Origin: Phlebotomus papatasi | Taxonomy: Eukaryota; Arthropoda; Insecta; Diptera; Psychodidae | Length of the DNA stretch: 64,000 nucleotides | Direction of reading: 5' to 3' | NCBI RefSeq assembly: GCF_024763615.1 | Contig: NC_077224.1 | Span: 17,267,078-17,331,077 of the forward strand | Shown: one piece after another, positions 11,451 to 22,574 of the stretch | Numbering within the stretch: position 1 is the first letter of the stretch | How the letters are laid out: the number at the start of each line of letters is the position of its first letter | Translations under genes and position numbers: made by a program | The notes under the pieces: model-generated | The model's database searches: none | What the model saw: only the letters and a program-made list of their open reading frames with translations | Told to the model about the DNA's origin: nothing

Positions 11451-11722
11451 TCCCAAGAAGCAATTTTTTCTTAATATAGTCTTGTACAATTACCTAAGTA
11501 AGGCATTATAGAACCTTAAATCTTTTTATTTGCTTATAACATTCTTGGTTCCATCACTGAGATTACTATAAGTAAAGTGGTGCACTGTTAAGGATCTTAA
11601 GAGCTCCTATAGGAATTTCTACAGAAAATTCTCACTTTAAGTCTTTTAAAAGTGCACTAAAAGACTTGTTTAATACTTGGTTCTATAAGGCAGCTATTTT
11701 CTATTGGTTCTATAAGGCAGAA
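11451..11722. mobile_element. CCCAAGAAGC repeat family, longest copy
   Basis: It begins TCCCAAGAAGCAATTTTTTC and continues TAAGTAAGGCATTATAGAAC, CTATAAGTAAAGTGG, TTTTAAAAGTGCACTAAAAG and GGTTCTATAAGGCAG. The copy at 55035-55250 matches from TAAGTAAGGC to an inverted CTTCTCGGGA end, so the family has inverted ends. The right end here carries a small duplication of TATTGGTTCTATAAGGCAG-like sequence. Non-coding; class unknown. Confidence 0.7.
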
Positions 11723-11739
11723 CCCAAGATCTTCTGTCC

Positions 11740-14270
11740 CCACAGCTACAGAAATTGAGATTCAGCACATAGATTAAGGTTCGGGGGATGGACCGGCCAC
11801 AATTTTCACAAAACAGTCTCTTCCGGACAATATTTTTTTTCTTAATGTGAAAAACAACACAAAAATGAGGTTATGTCAAAGATGCTCAAAGAAACCAGTT
11901 GTAAGCTGTGTAAGTTTATTGTAGATGTTTCTTTCATTGCACATTCAGTTTGTGCAATCTTGAATAATATTTTTATATCAAAGAAATGCAAAATTGCTTT
12001 CACAATTACTCAACTTCGCCATTTTTGAGTCAAATTACTTATTGTTTATCAACTTTAAGGTTCTCAAGTGAATGAAGGAGCAAATCGGAGAATTGCAATG
12101 GATATGAATATGGGAGAATCGCATCGAATACGAAGTTTCCTGGAAAATGTGCGAAGAAACAATGTCTTCTATGTGCTATCGATCAATGTTAGTGAAGTTT
12201 TTGGATTTTCGTCCACTCACGAAAACGGTCTGCTCCAACCCAAATCTTTTTTACATAAATAAAAACTCTAATAACCCCTCTAACCCCTGTGATAGTAGTT
12301 TTTCAGAAAAGTGATATTAATTGTGCAAAATAGTACGAAATATTATACATTAAAATTACTGTTTTAACCCGTTCTTAATTTTTTTTTCCTGAAACTAGGG
12401 AAAAGAAACCAGACTCCCAATTTTTTCAAGAAAGGTGTGTTTTAAGACTAGCAATTAAAATATACAGCTATAGCAGAAGAGTGTTTCTCTGTTCAACCGA
12501 CAAATGTTTTTGTACTCGAAGGCAAGACAGACGAACCAGACGAATATAGAAGAATTTTGAAATTGAATTTCGAATTTGCATTTAAACTAATTTTATAAAA
12601 CTGTTAAGATAAGCAGTATAACTTTTCCTGTTTGTTTTTGCATAATTTAATTCTAATTAGGTTTTCTGCAAAATTTACACAATTGTTTAAAATACATAGA
12701 ATGCATAAAATGCCCCGATGCTCCCCTATTCCGAAACCATTTAAAATTAAATGCCGTTTCTTCGATGAAACTAAAGCAAAATTTCTGCAACATGTTGCTG
12801 CAAACTTTCTCAACATTCTCAATGTATCAATTTAGCAATAATGTAGAAGTTTCCTGCAAGGCAATTTGACTCCCTCAGTTCCCAATATTTGATTTTGTTA
12901 ACTTGTATACCTGAAGGATTAGTTTGGTCACTTGATATTCCAGGTTTCAAGCACCATTTAGCTATACCCAGAGAGTATTCCCTGGTATTTCAACTGCAAA
13001 ACCACAGAGTTTTCCTCAAATCTTGATACGGAATTTCCTCCTCACTTCAAATGATTTTCCACCCCCTCAGTTTGGCAAACAGTACAACCACTTTATCTTA
13101 AGCATCCCCTGAGAGACAATATTTCTGTGTAGGGCAAATTGTTCACCTCGTCTTTGACCTTCCGATATCCCATGGCCCAAGTTTTCTCTGGTATACACTC
13201 TCTCTCCTAACACACAACATATTTCGAGGATGTTTTTGTCAACAAACCCCAAGACCGCAAAAGATACCAATCGATGGAGTATCTCCCATCCTCAGGGGAG
13301 AACTCGTGGGAAAAATTGCCATGGTGTGTATGAAGATAAATTAGTTTCAACTATTGCACAACATATAATTTCTACGTCACTCTTCTGTCTCAGACACTCA
13401 TTAAGAAAACTAATATAAAATCTCAAAGTGTAATTAAGAAGTAGAGTTGGAGTGAATAAAAATCAAAAAGTTCTACACAGCCAATAAATACGATGGCAAA
13501 AAAAAATTATGAAAATTAACTTTTCTCTTCACCATAAAACCACAGAGATATGGAAAAAGTTTCTTTTTGCCCATCTCTGAGAACATCGACAGGAATTGAT
13601 GAGAAGAAATTGTGGAAGAAGGGAAGGAAAATTTGAGGGAAAGAGTGGTAGGAAAAACAACAATATCAATATCTAAAACTTCCCGTGTATATTTTGGTGA
13701 TATAAACAAATTATGATGAAGATTCTCAGTACTAAATGAGTTTATAAAATACGAAATCCCCGGTTACTTAACGAGTCCCTTCCGCATTTTCTTTCTAATA
13801 GAATAATTTAGCCAACATAATCGGATTTAGTGAAATGAGAAAATTCTATACATATAACCTCATCAATGGATGCTCTTTCAGTTCTCTCATCGCCGTATTT
13901 TAGGATTGAAACAATGATAAATTTATAGCATTTTGCGTTATGATTGAAAGTTTTAAGAAGCTTAGCGTTACTCTTGTTTTTCGGTTATTTTGCCATAATA
14001 CCAAAAACTCTCCTGGAAAATTTTCAAGCTTCCCCCCATTACATTTCTCAATGTTTTTGCCAAAATTTCCATTTCGACCTTCGAGAAAATTTATATGTTT
14101 ACAAATTTACGAAAAACAATCAGATTTCTTCCCATTGCTTGTGATATTCTTTTAAACAGAGTTAAATTTTGTAAGATAATACAATAATTTGGGAATTTTC
14201 ATTTAGATGTAAGGCATGTAGGTTGGAATTGTGGCTTATGGTTACATTAGCTGAAATATTTTACATACAA
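11740..14270. other. AT-rich stretch without a supported gene
   Basis: Several 60-80 codon frames on both strands, none with recognisable content. The reading frame at 12068-12262 is discussed under rejected items. I see no repeat with a second copy in the window here. Confidence 0.4.
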
Positions 14271-15172
14271 GTTTTAGTATTTTTGATCAACTAAGATAAA
14301 AAGTTGGTTAAAATTTGTGCGAGACAGTTTCTAGCAGATTTTTCAGGTTGACTGAGTGAAACATATCAACTGTTGATCAACTACTGATCTTCTAATAGAT
14401 TGGCAACGTTTAATCAACTGTTGATCATCGAGTAGATTATCAACGTTTAATCAACAGTGATTGACTAATATGTTATCAACTTCTAATCAACTTTTTATAA
14501 ACTTTTGATCTTGTAACAAATTATTAGTTTCTGGTCAACTTCTGATCAACTGTTGATCTTCTAACGGATTATCAGCTGCCGATAAACTTTTCAGAAACTG
14601 TTGATCGACTAGCAGAGTACTAACTTCTGATCAACTGACGATTGACTATTAGATTATCAACTTCTCATAAACTGTTGAAATTGTAACAGATGATTTGTTT
14701 ATGATCAACTTCTGATCAACTGTGGATCGACTAATAGACTATCAACTTCTGATAAACTTTTCACAAACTGTTGATCGTCTGACAGATTACTAACTTCTGA
14801 TCAACTGTCGATTGACTAATAGATTATCAAATTCTAATCAACTTTTGATCTTGTAACAGATTATAAGTTTTAGTATTTTTGATCAACTAAGATAAAAAGT
14901 TGGTTAAAATTTGTGCGAGACAGTTTCTAGCAGATTTTTCAGGTTGACTGAGTGAAACATATCAACTGTTGATCAACTACTGATCTTCTAATAGATTGGC
15001 AACGTTTAATCAACTGTTGATCATCGAGTAGATTATCAACGTTTAATCAACAGTGATTGACTAATATGTTATCAACTTCTAATCAACTTTTTATAAACTT
15101 TTGATCTTGTAACAAATTATTAGTTTCTGATCAACTTCAGATCAACTGTTGATCTTCTAACGGATTATCAGC
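14271..15172. repeat. 596 bp offset segmental duplication within the array
   Basis: The sequence beginning GTTTTAGTATTTTTGATCAA at 14271 recurs at 14867 and stays nearly identical for about 300 bp, including non-repetitive words such as GTGCGAGACAGTTTCTAGC and AGGTTGACTGAGTGAAAC. Only a few substitutions separate the copies, so the duplication is recent relative to the array. Confidence 0.9.
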
Positions 15173-15720
15173 TTCTGATAAACTTTTCACAAATTGTTGA
15201 TCGACTAACAGATTACTAACTTCTGATCAACTGTTGATTGACTAATAGATTATCAACTTCTAATCAACTTTTGATAAACTTTTGATGTTATAACAGATTA
15301 TTAGTTTCTGATCAACTTCTGATCAACTGTTGATCTTCTAACGGATTCAGAAACTCTTGATCGACTAACAGATTACTACCTTCTGATCAACTGTTGATTG
15401 ATCTTCTAACAAATGATTTGTTTATGATCAACTTCTGATCAACTGTTGATCTTCTAACGGATTATCAGCTTCTGATAAACTTTTCACAAACAGTTGATCG
15501 ACAGTTTACTACTTCAGATTACTAACTTCTGAGCAACTTTTACTTCGATTTACTAATAGATTATCAAATTCTTTTCAACTTTTGATAAACTTTTGACCTT
15601 GTAACAGATTATTGGTTTCTGATCAACTGTTGATCTTCTAACGGATTATCAGCTCTGATAAAGTTTTTAGAAACTGTTGATCGACTAACAGATTACTAAC
15701 TTCTGATCAACTGTTGACCG

Positions 15721-16440
15721 ACTAATGGATTACCAACCTCTAATCAACTTTTCATAAACTGTTGATCTTGTAACAGATTATCAGCTTGTAAACAGCATCT
15801 GAAAAATTATTGATTTTCTAACTAATTATCAGCTTCTGATCAACTTTTTAAAACTGTTGATCGACTAACAGATTACTAACTTCTGATCAACTCTTGACCG
15901 ACTAATGGATTATCAACCTCTAATCAACTTTTCATAAACTGTTGATCTTGTAACAGATTATCAGCTTGTAAACAGCATCTGAAAAATTATTGATTTTCTA
16001 ACTAATTATCAGCTTCTGATCAACTTTTTAAAACTGTTGATCGACTAACAGATTACTAACTTCTGATCAACTCTTGACCGACTAATGGATTATCAACCTC
16101 TAATCAACTTTTCATAAACTGTTGATCTTGTAACAGATTATCAGCTTGTAAACAGCATCTGAAAAATTATTGATTTTATAACTAATTATCAGCTTCTGAT
16201 CAACTTTTTAAAACTGTTGATCGACTAACAGATTACTAACTTCTGATCAACTGTTGACCGACTAATGGATTACCAACCTCTAATCAACTTTTCATAAACT
16301 GTTGATCTTGTAACAGATTATCAGCTTGTAAACAGCATCTGAAAAATTATTGATTTTCTAACTAATTATCAGCTTCTGATCAACTTTTTAAAACTGTTGA
16401 TCGACAAACAGACTACTAACTTCTAATCAACTGTGGATCG
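15721..16440. repeat. 180 bp higher-order repeat, four units
   Basis: Units start at 15721, 15901, 16081 and 16261, each beginning ACTAATGGATTA(C/T)CAACC, with an exact 180 bp period. They differ by a handful of substitutions, for example TTTTCTAACT versus TTTTATAACT. A partial unit precedes 15721. The low divergence compared with the rest of the array points to recent unequal exchange or gene conversion. Confidence 0.95.
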
Positions 16441-16681
16441 ACTACTAGATTATCAACTTCTGATTAACTCTTGCTAAACTGTTGATCGGTTAGCGTATTA
16501 TCAGCTTCTTATCAACTGTTGACCCAATAACTGATTATAAACTTCCAATTAACTTTTGATAAACCCTTGATCTTGTGACTGCTTATAAGCTTCTGAACGA
16601 CTGTTAATATTGTAACAGATTATCAACTTCTGATTTGTTAATACTAACGAAAACAATTGAAAACCCTAAGGGCCTAAATAG

Positions 16682-16860
16682 ACTCAGGCTGATCCTCGAG
16701 AATATTTAGCCTTTAAAATTTGACAGTAAAGATTTATCCCAAACTATCATACGTTGGGAGCTTCGAATCATCGATTGGGGGTCCTTCACATAAATCTCCT
16801 TTACCTAATCCATTACTGCTAGAATTTACAGGCTAAGTATTCTCGAGGATCAGCCTGAGT
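16682..16860. mobile_element. MITE with ACTCAGGCTGATCCTCGAG ends
   Basis: Arms ACTCAGGCTGATCCTCGAGA and its complement at 16841-16860 form inverted repeats of about 31 bp, perfect over the outer 23. A weaker inverted extension (AGGGCCTAAATAG and its diverged counterpart TTTTGGGCTCT) suggests the true element may reach about 16669-16874. It lies directly after the dyad array. No second copy in the window. Confidence 0.75.
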
Positions 16861-17193
16861 GTTTTGGGCTCTAACAGTTGATAGATTTAATTATCTTTTG
16901 ACCAATTTTACATAGAATTCGATATAACAATTTCATGATTGATTTTGTGTGAAAAATCAACTTTTTCACTAACTCGATTATCAACTAATTTCCTATGAGT
17001 ATCCCTACAAGGAATGTGCTTTTAAATTTATTTTCTAAAACTTGTTCTTCTTCCTTCTTTACAAAGGCTCAAAAACATTTTTTTACAAAATGAAAAAAAA
17101 ATTGTAGCGGGCCTTTGAATTAAATTTGGAAACTTGAATTGAGAAAAGCGGTGATGGTTTGTGCTAAATTAGGCAGTCGGTAGAGTGGTCTAA

Positions 17194-17897
17194 AGACTAG
17201 AGGTGTGGCCCTACCGAATATTTTATCATCTTTAGTAATACCAAATTCTATTGGTCTTTCGGAATTTTATAACTTATTTTTCCTTAATAGGGTAAGTGTG
17301 TCAAATTTCGGCATAGTTGCATGCAAGCGACAAAGTCTCCAGTTTGAAATGTAATATTTTTAATAAAAATTGAATATTTTTGTTACTCTTTTACAAGAAA
17401 TGTTGCTTGGAACCTCGCAGACAATTTATCATCTTTATTTTCTCTAAAATCATTCTTAATACATTTTAAAATTAATTAAAATGTAGACATAGCATTGGTG
17501 GCCTATTTCAGCCACCTTCATTCTCTTAGTTCCTTGGCCTTTCAGGATTATTTAAATATTTTTTCAGATCATCTTGCTCGTTGAAGTGACATTTTTTGTT
17601 ATTTTTTTTGCGTTGTACAATCTCAAGAGTATCCAAAAACTAAAAATGCGAGGAACAAGAAATATGGCCGAAATTGCAAGCTGGCCGGAATTTGGCACAC
17701 TTATACGGGCTTCAGACCTAAGGCTTAACCAAATGGCTTAACTGCTCTAATTTCTTATCAATCACGATTTTTTGGAAAAATTTAACACAGGATTGAATTG
17801 TTAAAAATAAATTACCAATTAGGCTCCCAAAACGCAACGAAATTGCTCGCTATTTAGGATTTTGAAACCTTTGGGAACTGGGCCAAACCTCTAGTCT
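17194..17897. repeat. Outer inverted repeat bracketing a nested MITE
   Basis: AGACTAGAGGTGTGGCC at 17194-17210 is mirrored by GGCCAAACCTCTAGTCT at 17881-17897 with one mismatch. The 700 bp between them include the MITE at 17290 and the element at 17702. The bracket suggests an older element interrupted by a younger insertion. Confidence 0.6.
17290..17704. mobile_element. MITE, GGGTAAGTGTGCCAAATT family, copy 2
   Basis: The left end is GGGTAAGTGTGTCAAATTTC preceded by TA (17288-17289). The right end GGAATTTGGCACACTTA has lost the last CCC and abuts the TATACGGGCTTC element. It is alignable with 3577-4000 over its whole length, with substitutions and small indels. Confidence 0.85.
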
Positions 17898-17918
17898 GAA
17901 TCCCGCTTTATACCCTAA
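17702..17918. mobile_element. Short inverted-repeat element, TATACGGGCTTCAGACC type
   Basis: The left end TATACGGGCTTCAGACCTAA has a diverged inverted counterpart ending GTCTGAATCCCGCTTTATA. The left 80 bases, including AAGGCTTAACC and AATTTCTTATCAAT, recur inverted at 45060-45143. The element is non-coding. Confidence 0.6.
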
Positions 17919-18119
17919 TCCAATCCCAAATTAAAATTTTTCAATATATCTTGATAGTCAAAATATCTTGAATTCCATAAAATCTTGAAGATCATTTTCC
18001 GTAGGGGCTAGAACGACATTGCTTTCTTTCTATAAGAGGTGGGGTCTTGATCCGAACGGTGCAACAACCACAAAAGTTATGTTGAAGAGGGCAGCGTCCA
18101 GAGCGATAGGTCTCTTATT

Positions 18120-18240
18120 AATGCGTCTCTTAGTTTAAGTCGGATACACATTACTCAGAAACTGATGGTAATGTAATCCGATCATTATTTTGATTGTTAT
18201 TACGTTACGTCGTCTCTCGGCTTGAGTTGTAAGTGTGTCT
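18120..18240. repeat. AAGCCGAGAGACG repeat family, fragment 1
   Basis: On the minus strand it reads ACTCAAGCCGAGAGACGACG then TAACGTAATAAC, matching fragments at 60690-60735 and 63476-63586. A related GCGTCTCTTAGTTTAAGTCG lies about 90 bp upstream in direct orientation, so the copy is rearranged. Confidence 0.5.
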
Positions 18241-18249
18241 AAGGTTGAG

Positions 18250-20200
18250 TAAATCTACCGGAAGTTCTATACGAGCAATTCGAAAAATTTCCTGCTGAGC
18301 TTTGATTGAAAGTAACATAACGAAGAGGGGTCCACAATGAATAAACTAGAAGGCGTACACATGTTGTGGCGCTGCTGGTTCATCCACCTCTATTGTTGTC
18401 ATATGAGTAGCTCGCAAGAATTTTAGCCTTTAAGCGTAAATGGATTATTTTGCTGCCTTTTCTATACCATTTTTGTGACGCATTTTCAGGTGACGTCTTT
18501 GGGGATATTCTGCGATAATTTCGAGTCATAATATGGTAATATTATTTTTTAGAAAACGGTTAGCCGTTTATTTTGCGTTTTAAAGCTACTTTTTTTTTTA
18601 AAATGTTTGTCAGGAACAACATGTACTTTGTGTTAAAAAGTTTACTTGTAGTTAATTGATTTGTATGGCGTGTGTGTGATAATTGTTACAGATTGTGAAT
18701 TTTTCAGATCCGTTCTTTTTATCTTTGCGTAAGATATGCAAACAAGTATAATTAATTTTTTACTGTCATGATAAGTATCCATCAGATAATGTGCTTGAGC
18801 CTTAAAAGCTCTCGCGAATTGAACATAAAGATAAAGGCTGAAGAATTTCCTTGGATTTTCTCTCGGTATTTTGTGGCTTTCGGCATCAATGAGGGTCAGA
18901 ATCATTGAAGTGTTTATTGAAATTGAGAAGCCTTCGAAGTTACCAAAGTTTTCAGCACAAAGTGATCTTTTTCCTTTCATGCTAATCCAAAGTTTTCATC
19001 CCCAAGATAATCACCAAGTGATACAATCTTATGGTAAGCAAACCATATTTGAATTATCCGCTTTATTTCAAACATTTCTCGGTCACTGAGGGAAAGGGTT
19101 TGACACTTCTTTTCACTTTGGGAAAAGTGGTTTGAATAGTCAGAAATTCCAGAGTTGCACAAATAGAGCAATTTATGTTAAAGTTGATTGCTAAAGTTTT
19201 CCATTGTTTTCAATGGGCGTATGGTGGATATTCACAGAACTTTACCAAATACACGTTATTCCCAGCAATGTCCTGGTGAAAAGCCTGAGAATTGTGGGTT
19301 AGGAGAACAGTGTCATTGTTGGATAATGATATTCATAATGTCCTTTGCATTTCTAACACATTGTACCAGGAGGTTGAATGGTTCAGAAGGAGGTCGAGAG
19401 ATGGTCTGCAGAGGAACAAAGTGACTGTATTCCTTTGGTTACGACCAAGGGATATTTGTATAATGTTTCTCGACTTCACTAGTTATGTGGTCATGCACAA
19501 AGTGGTGATGAAATTGCATTGTCTCCAGTTTCACCAATGAGGATTTTCCTCAAATGTCGTTTTAGTTTACCTATTATTACACTCTCATAAAAGGGAGTTC
19601 TTGTACTTTAGATATGAGAAAAATAATTTTCCACTTAATTTTCTTTCATTGCAAATATTTCAGAAAATTTAATTGTGCAAAAGTTCATCAGTACGGAGAT
19701 TTCTTTGACCGTGAAATGCCAAGTTTAATCAAATTAAAATGAGAATGGAATGAATTTTCAGTTCTCCATATTCGGAATTTTTCTTTAAATAGTCTACACC
19801 CAAAGAAATTTTGGTTAAATCTAAGGTTAAGTCCAATCATTTTAATAATTATACATTTTTTAGAATGTTTATCATTTTAATAAGGTATATTGATTCACTC
19901 TTTCGCACACAACAAAATATTCTTTATATTAAAAAAATTCACTATAACAAAGGTTTTTGTAATGAATATTTCGAAATGTAAAAATGCTTTACTATTTTTT
20001 TCTAAAACCCTACAAATTATCAAAATGAAACGATGAGTAATATAATAAATTATATTTTTTTCAGATTCGTGAGTGATTAAAAATCAGTAAGTTTGACTAT
20101 AATATTATTAAAATTTTTAGTGTTGATTTTATTTATGTTTTACTATTGAAATATTCCAAAGTCATTTCTAGTAATTTATTAGTTATTCATTAAGCAAAGT
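18250..20200. other. AT-rich stretch without a supported gene
   Basis: A 112-codon minus-strand frame (18642-18980) overlaps frames on the other strand and has no recognised motif. No second copies of any segment were noticed. Confidence 0.4.
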
Positions 20201-20256
20201 TTGATTTACTTCAAATTATTTTTTTTTTACAAATTTAAAATATTGGTTAATATCTT

Positions 20257-20660
20257 TCTGATATACGTTTTAAATCAGAAAAATTTCATAAAATCAAAAT
20301 TTTATCCCTTTTCTTCATATACATATTGCATATTTCTGTTCCACTCTTTTGCGCTCTTCTTCTTTTTCTTCCAAGCATCAAAGCAAATTCAATTTAGATT
20401 TATTGTAGATAAGTGAGATAAACGTTTGCTAAACATTTCTTAATGGCTCTGGCATACCTTTTAGATCAGGAAAATTTCATAAAGTGAAAATTAACATTCC
20501 TTTCTTCCTTAAGCTTTGCATATGTCTATCCTACTTTTATGCACTCTTCTTATTCTTTTAAACATCACACCAAATTAAATTTAGATCAGTCCAATTTCCA
20601 GACCGAAAGAGTGGGATAGACTTATGCTAATCTTTTGAGAAGGAAAGGAACGCGAATTTC
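20257..20660. repeat. TTTTAGATCAGGAAAATTTC family, two adjacent copies
   Basis: TTTAAATCAGAAAAATTTCA near 20270 and TTTTAGATCAGGAAAATTTC near 20459 start two successive copies. The second is preceded by TGGCTCTGGCATACC and followed by GCATATGTCTATCC and AGAGTGGGATAGACTTATG. These words occur in the same order in 36573-36828 and in the cluster at 40190-41066. The right end of the second copy is degenerate. Confidence 0.75.
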
Positions 20661-20669
20661 CATGTAATA

Positions 20670-21340
20670 AAATTATACCAAACAAAAAGGTGTTCCAAAA
20701 GTCATAAGCAAAAAGATGTGTATTTTGATTTCGTTTTGGCTTTAATACATTTTGGGATATTGTTTTTGAAAATTTTCATCTAATATTTTAAAGGCAAAAC
20801 CGGCAAAACCATTGTCTTTGGATCCAAATAGTTCTATAAAGACTCAGTTTTCTCTATTGTATCCTTAATGGCGCTGCGATCGCTTTTTCTTCAGGTACAT
20901 TTTTATTAGCCGTTGAGACCCGATTTTTGAAGATCTCTCTTTTTTTTTTTAACAAAAACGGTACTTCATGGTACTCACGATGAGTCGAATTATCAGACGT
21001 CAAGGACTAGAATATTTTCTTTTAGCAGATTGTGGAGAAAAATTAACCGTAAATCGTATTTTTTATATAACACTCTCCCAAAATTCAAATTTTATTTTTT
21101 CATGGACAGGTTTCAGTTATATGCTAACACGAAATAGTTTATTTTTTTGGCTTCAGATGGATTTACTCTTAGTAATCGTTACTATCGAAAGGTAAATTTC
21201 TTTAAAACAGCCCTTGGAAAAGAATGTCCTAATGGCTGAATGATTAAAAATTTTCAAAGAAAAATTTCAGAAAATATAGCTTAACCATTGAACTATTATA
21301 TGCGTAAGAACTGGAATTAAATATTTCTTTTATTATGTTG
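20670..21340. other. No supported gene
   Basis: A 75-codon frame at 20968-21195 is hydrophobic in part but has no recognisable family signature. The stretch precedes the long inverted repeat at 21345. Confidence 0.35.
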
Positions 21341-21494
21341 AAGGAAATATTAGATGAGATCATATATTCTGTCAGTAGAAGAGGTAAAAAGTTTGGAGTG
21401 GTATATCTCAGCTCCTGATGAACATAATTGGATGAGTGAACTATTGTTGGAAAGCTTGGTTCATTAGCTTTCAGAATCTGGTATATGTAATTGG

Positions 21495-21671
21495 CTATGG
21501 GTAAATCATGGTCATCCAGAACCATTTATGTCGAAGAAGACACTTTTTGCAACGTCTTTTTTGACCATCTACTGCTGGGACCAGGAGTGACCCACAATTC
21601 TCGCACTTGGACTGTTCGTTAGAGGAACTCAAAGGGTATAATTTGTGGAAGAAACTTTTTTTTTGGACGTC
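21495..21671 (-). pseudogene. CxxC cysteine-rich coding fragment, left arm
   Basis: The minus-strand mirror of the fragment at 21963-22139, with the same C-x2-C-x14-C-x2-C spacing and the same stop. The third group differs: the right arm has RHKCFW where this arm has RHKWFW. It lacks an ATG and is short, so it is read as a remnant. Whether it descends from a transposase or a host zinc-binding protein cannot be told here. Confidence 0.35.
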
Positions 21672-21962
21672 TTACTTTTTTTTATTCATCGACTTTTGCA
21701 AGAATTTTAACATTTTATACGCATAGAAAAAAATGACAGAAATCCTTCTATCTCATTTTCTGGACAAACTAATGAAGATATCGGCTTGGAATGTTCTAAG
21801 TACTCCCCCATAAGTTGATCCAAGGAATCCAAATATCATATCAATTTCATCCCCACGTCTATCCTTCCCCTCCAGAAACCACTCTTTTAGGATTTTTGTA
21901 ATTTTTTCCTTGCGTGTAAAATGTTAAAATTCTTGCAAAAGTCGATGAATAAAAAAAAGTAA

Positions 21963-22139
21963 GATGTCCAAAAAAAAAGTTTCTTCTACAAATTATACCC
22001 TTTGAGTTCCTCTAACGAACAGTCCAAGTGCGAGAATTGTGGGTCACTCCTGGTCCCAGAAGTAGATGGCCAAAAAAGACGTTGCAAAAAGTGTTTTCTT
22101 CGACATAAATGTTTCTGGATGACCATGATTTACCCATAG
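21963..22139 (+). pseudogene. CxxC cysteine-rich coding fragment, right arm
   Basis: Fifty-eight codons open between stops code for SKCENCGSLLVPEVDGQKRR followed by CKKCFLRHKCFWM and a stop. Four cysteines in C-x2-C-x14-C-x2-C spacing with basic residues look like a small zinc-binding module at a protein C-terminus. Cysteine-rich C-termini are known in piggyBac transposases, among others, but the spacing is not diagnostic. No start codon, so a broken fragment. Confidence 0.4.
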
Positions 22140-22299
22140 CCAATTACATATACCAGATTCTGAAAACTAATGAACCAAGCTTTCCAACAATAGTTCACTC
22201 ATCCAATTATGTTCATCAGGAGCTGAGATATACCACTCCAAACTTTTTACCTCTTCTACTGACAGAATATATGATCTCATCTAATATTTAAAGAAAATA

Positions 22300-22533
22300 C
22301 AGTAGACTCTCTCAAAATCGGGCATATGGGGCAAATTGTCATCCAAATTATCGAGATATTTGGGCATCAAAATCATTGTAAATTCCACGAAAATCGCTCA
22401 AATATAAAGAATCACGATAAACCAAGAGTAACTCCAGTGAATTTGAACAAATTTGCTTTAAAATTAAACGTGAAAATTGTCAACAAAATTTTGCACCCTA
22501 TTGAAAAAGAGCCGATTGAGCGAGAGTCTACTG
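22300..22533. mobile_element. Pogo/Tc1-like MITE, CAGTAGACTCTCTC ends
   Basis: The 234 bp element runs from CAGTAGACTCTCTCAAAATC to GAGCGAGAGTCTACTG and is flanked by TA (22298-22299, 22534-22535). Ends beginning CAGT with a TA target are typical of pogo and other Tc1/mariner elements. The 114-codon open frame overlapping it is not a gene. Confidence 0.85.
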
Positions 22534-22574
22534 TATACCGTTTTATTGTGTTTTGTGACCCACATAACCTCTTA

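Larger units (their letters stand above)
14271..16650. repeat. Large dyad minisatellite, GATCAAC-T-GTTGATC type
   Basis: About 2.4 kb of degenerate tandem repeats. A core unit of about 37 bp combines GATCAACTGTTGATC, GACTAACAGATTA and CTAACTTCT; longer variants insert GATAAACTTTTCA-like words. The core contains a seven-base inverted repeat around one base, so both strands carry the same word and many hairpins are possible. At least two higher-order events are layered on it: a 596 bp duplication on the left and a 180 bp tandem on the right. No open frame runs through it. No known satellite family is recognised. Confidence 0.95.
21345..22289. repeat. 945 bp inverted repeat with two 379 bp arms
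   Basis: The left arm is 21345-21723 and the right arm 21911-22289, with a 187 bp spacer. Arm lengths are equal and coordinates mirror exactly, so no indel separates them; only scattered substitutions do. Both arms keep the same reading frame coding for a cysteine-rich fragment, and a second shared frame (60 codons at 22109-22291 and its mirror). Transcription through it would give a long double-stranded hairpin RNA. Confidence 0.95.

Noticed and set aside
11866..12262. Possible two-exon gene: ATGAGGTTATGTCAAAGATG with a GTAAGT-like donor, then a 64-codon frame
   Set aside because: No combination of the donor and nearby acceptors kept an open frame with good splice words, and the peptide is not recognised.
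14271..16650. CRISPR-like array
   Set aside because: Repeats are contiguous and degenerate with no unique spacers, and the DNA looks eukaryotic.
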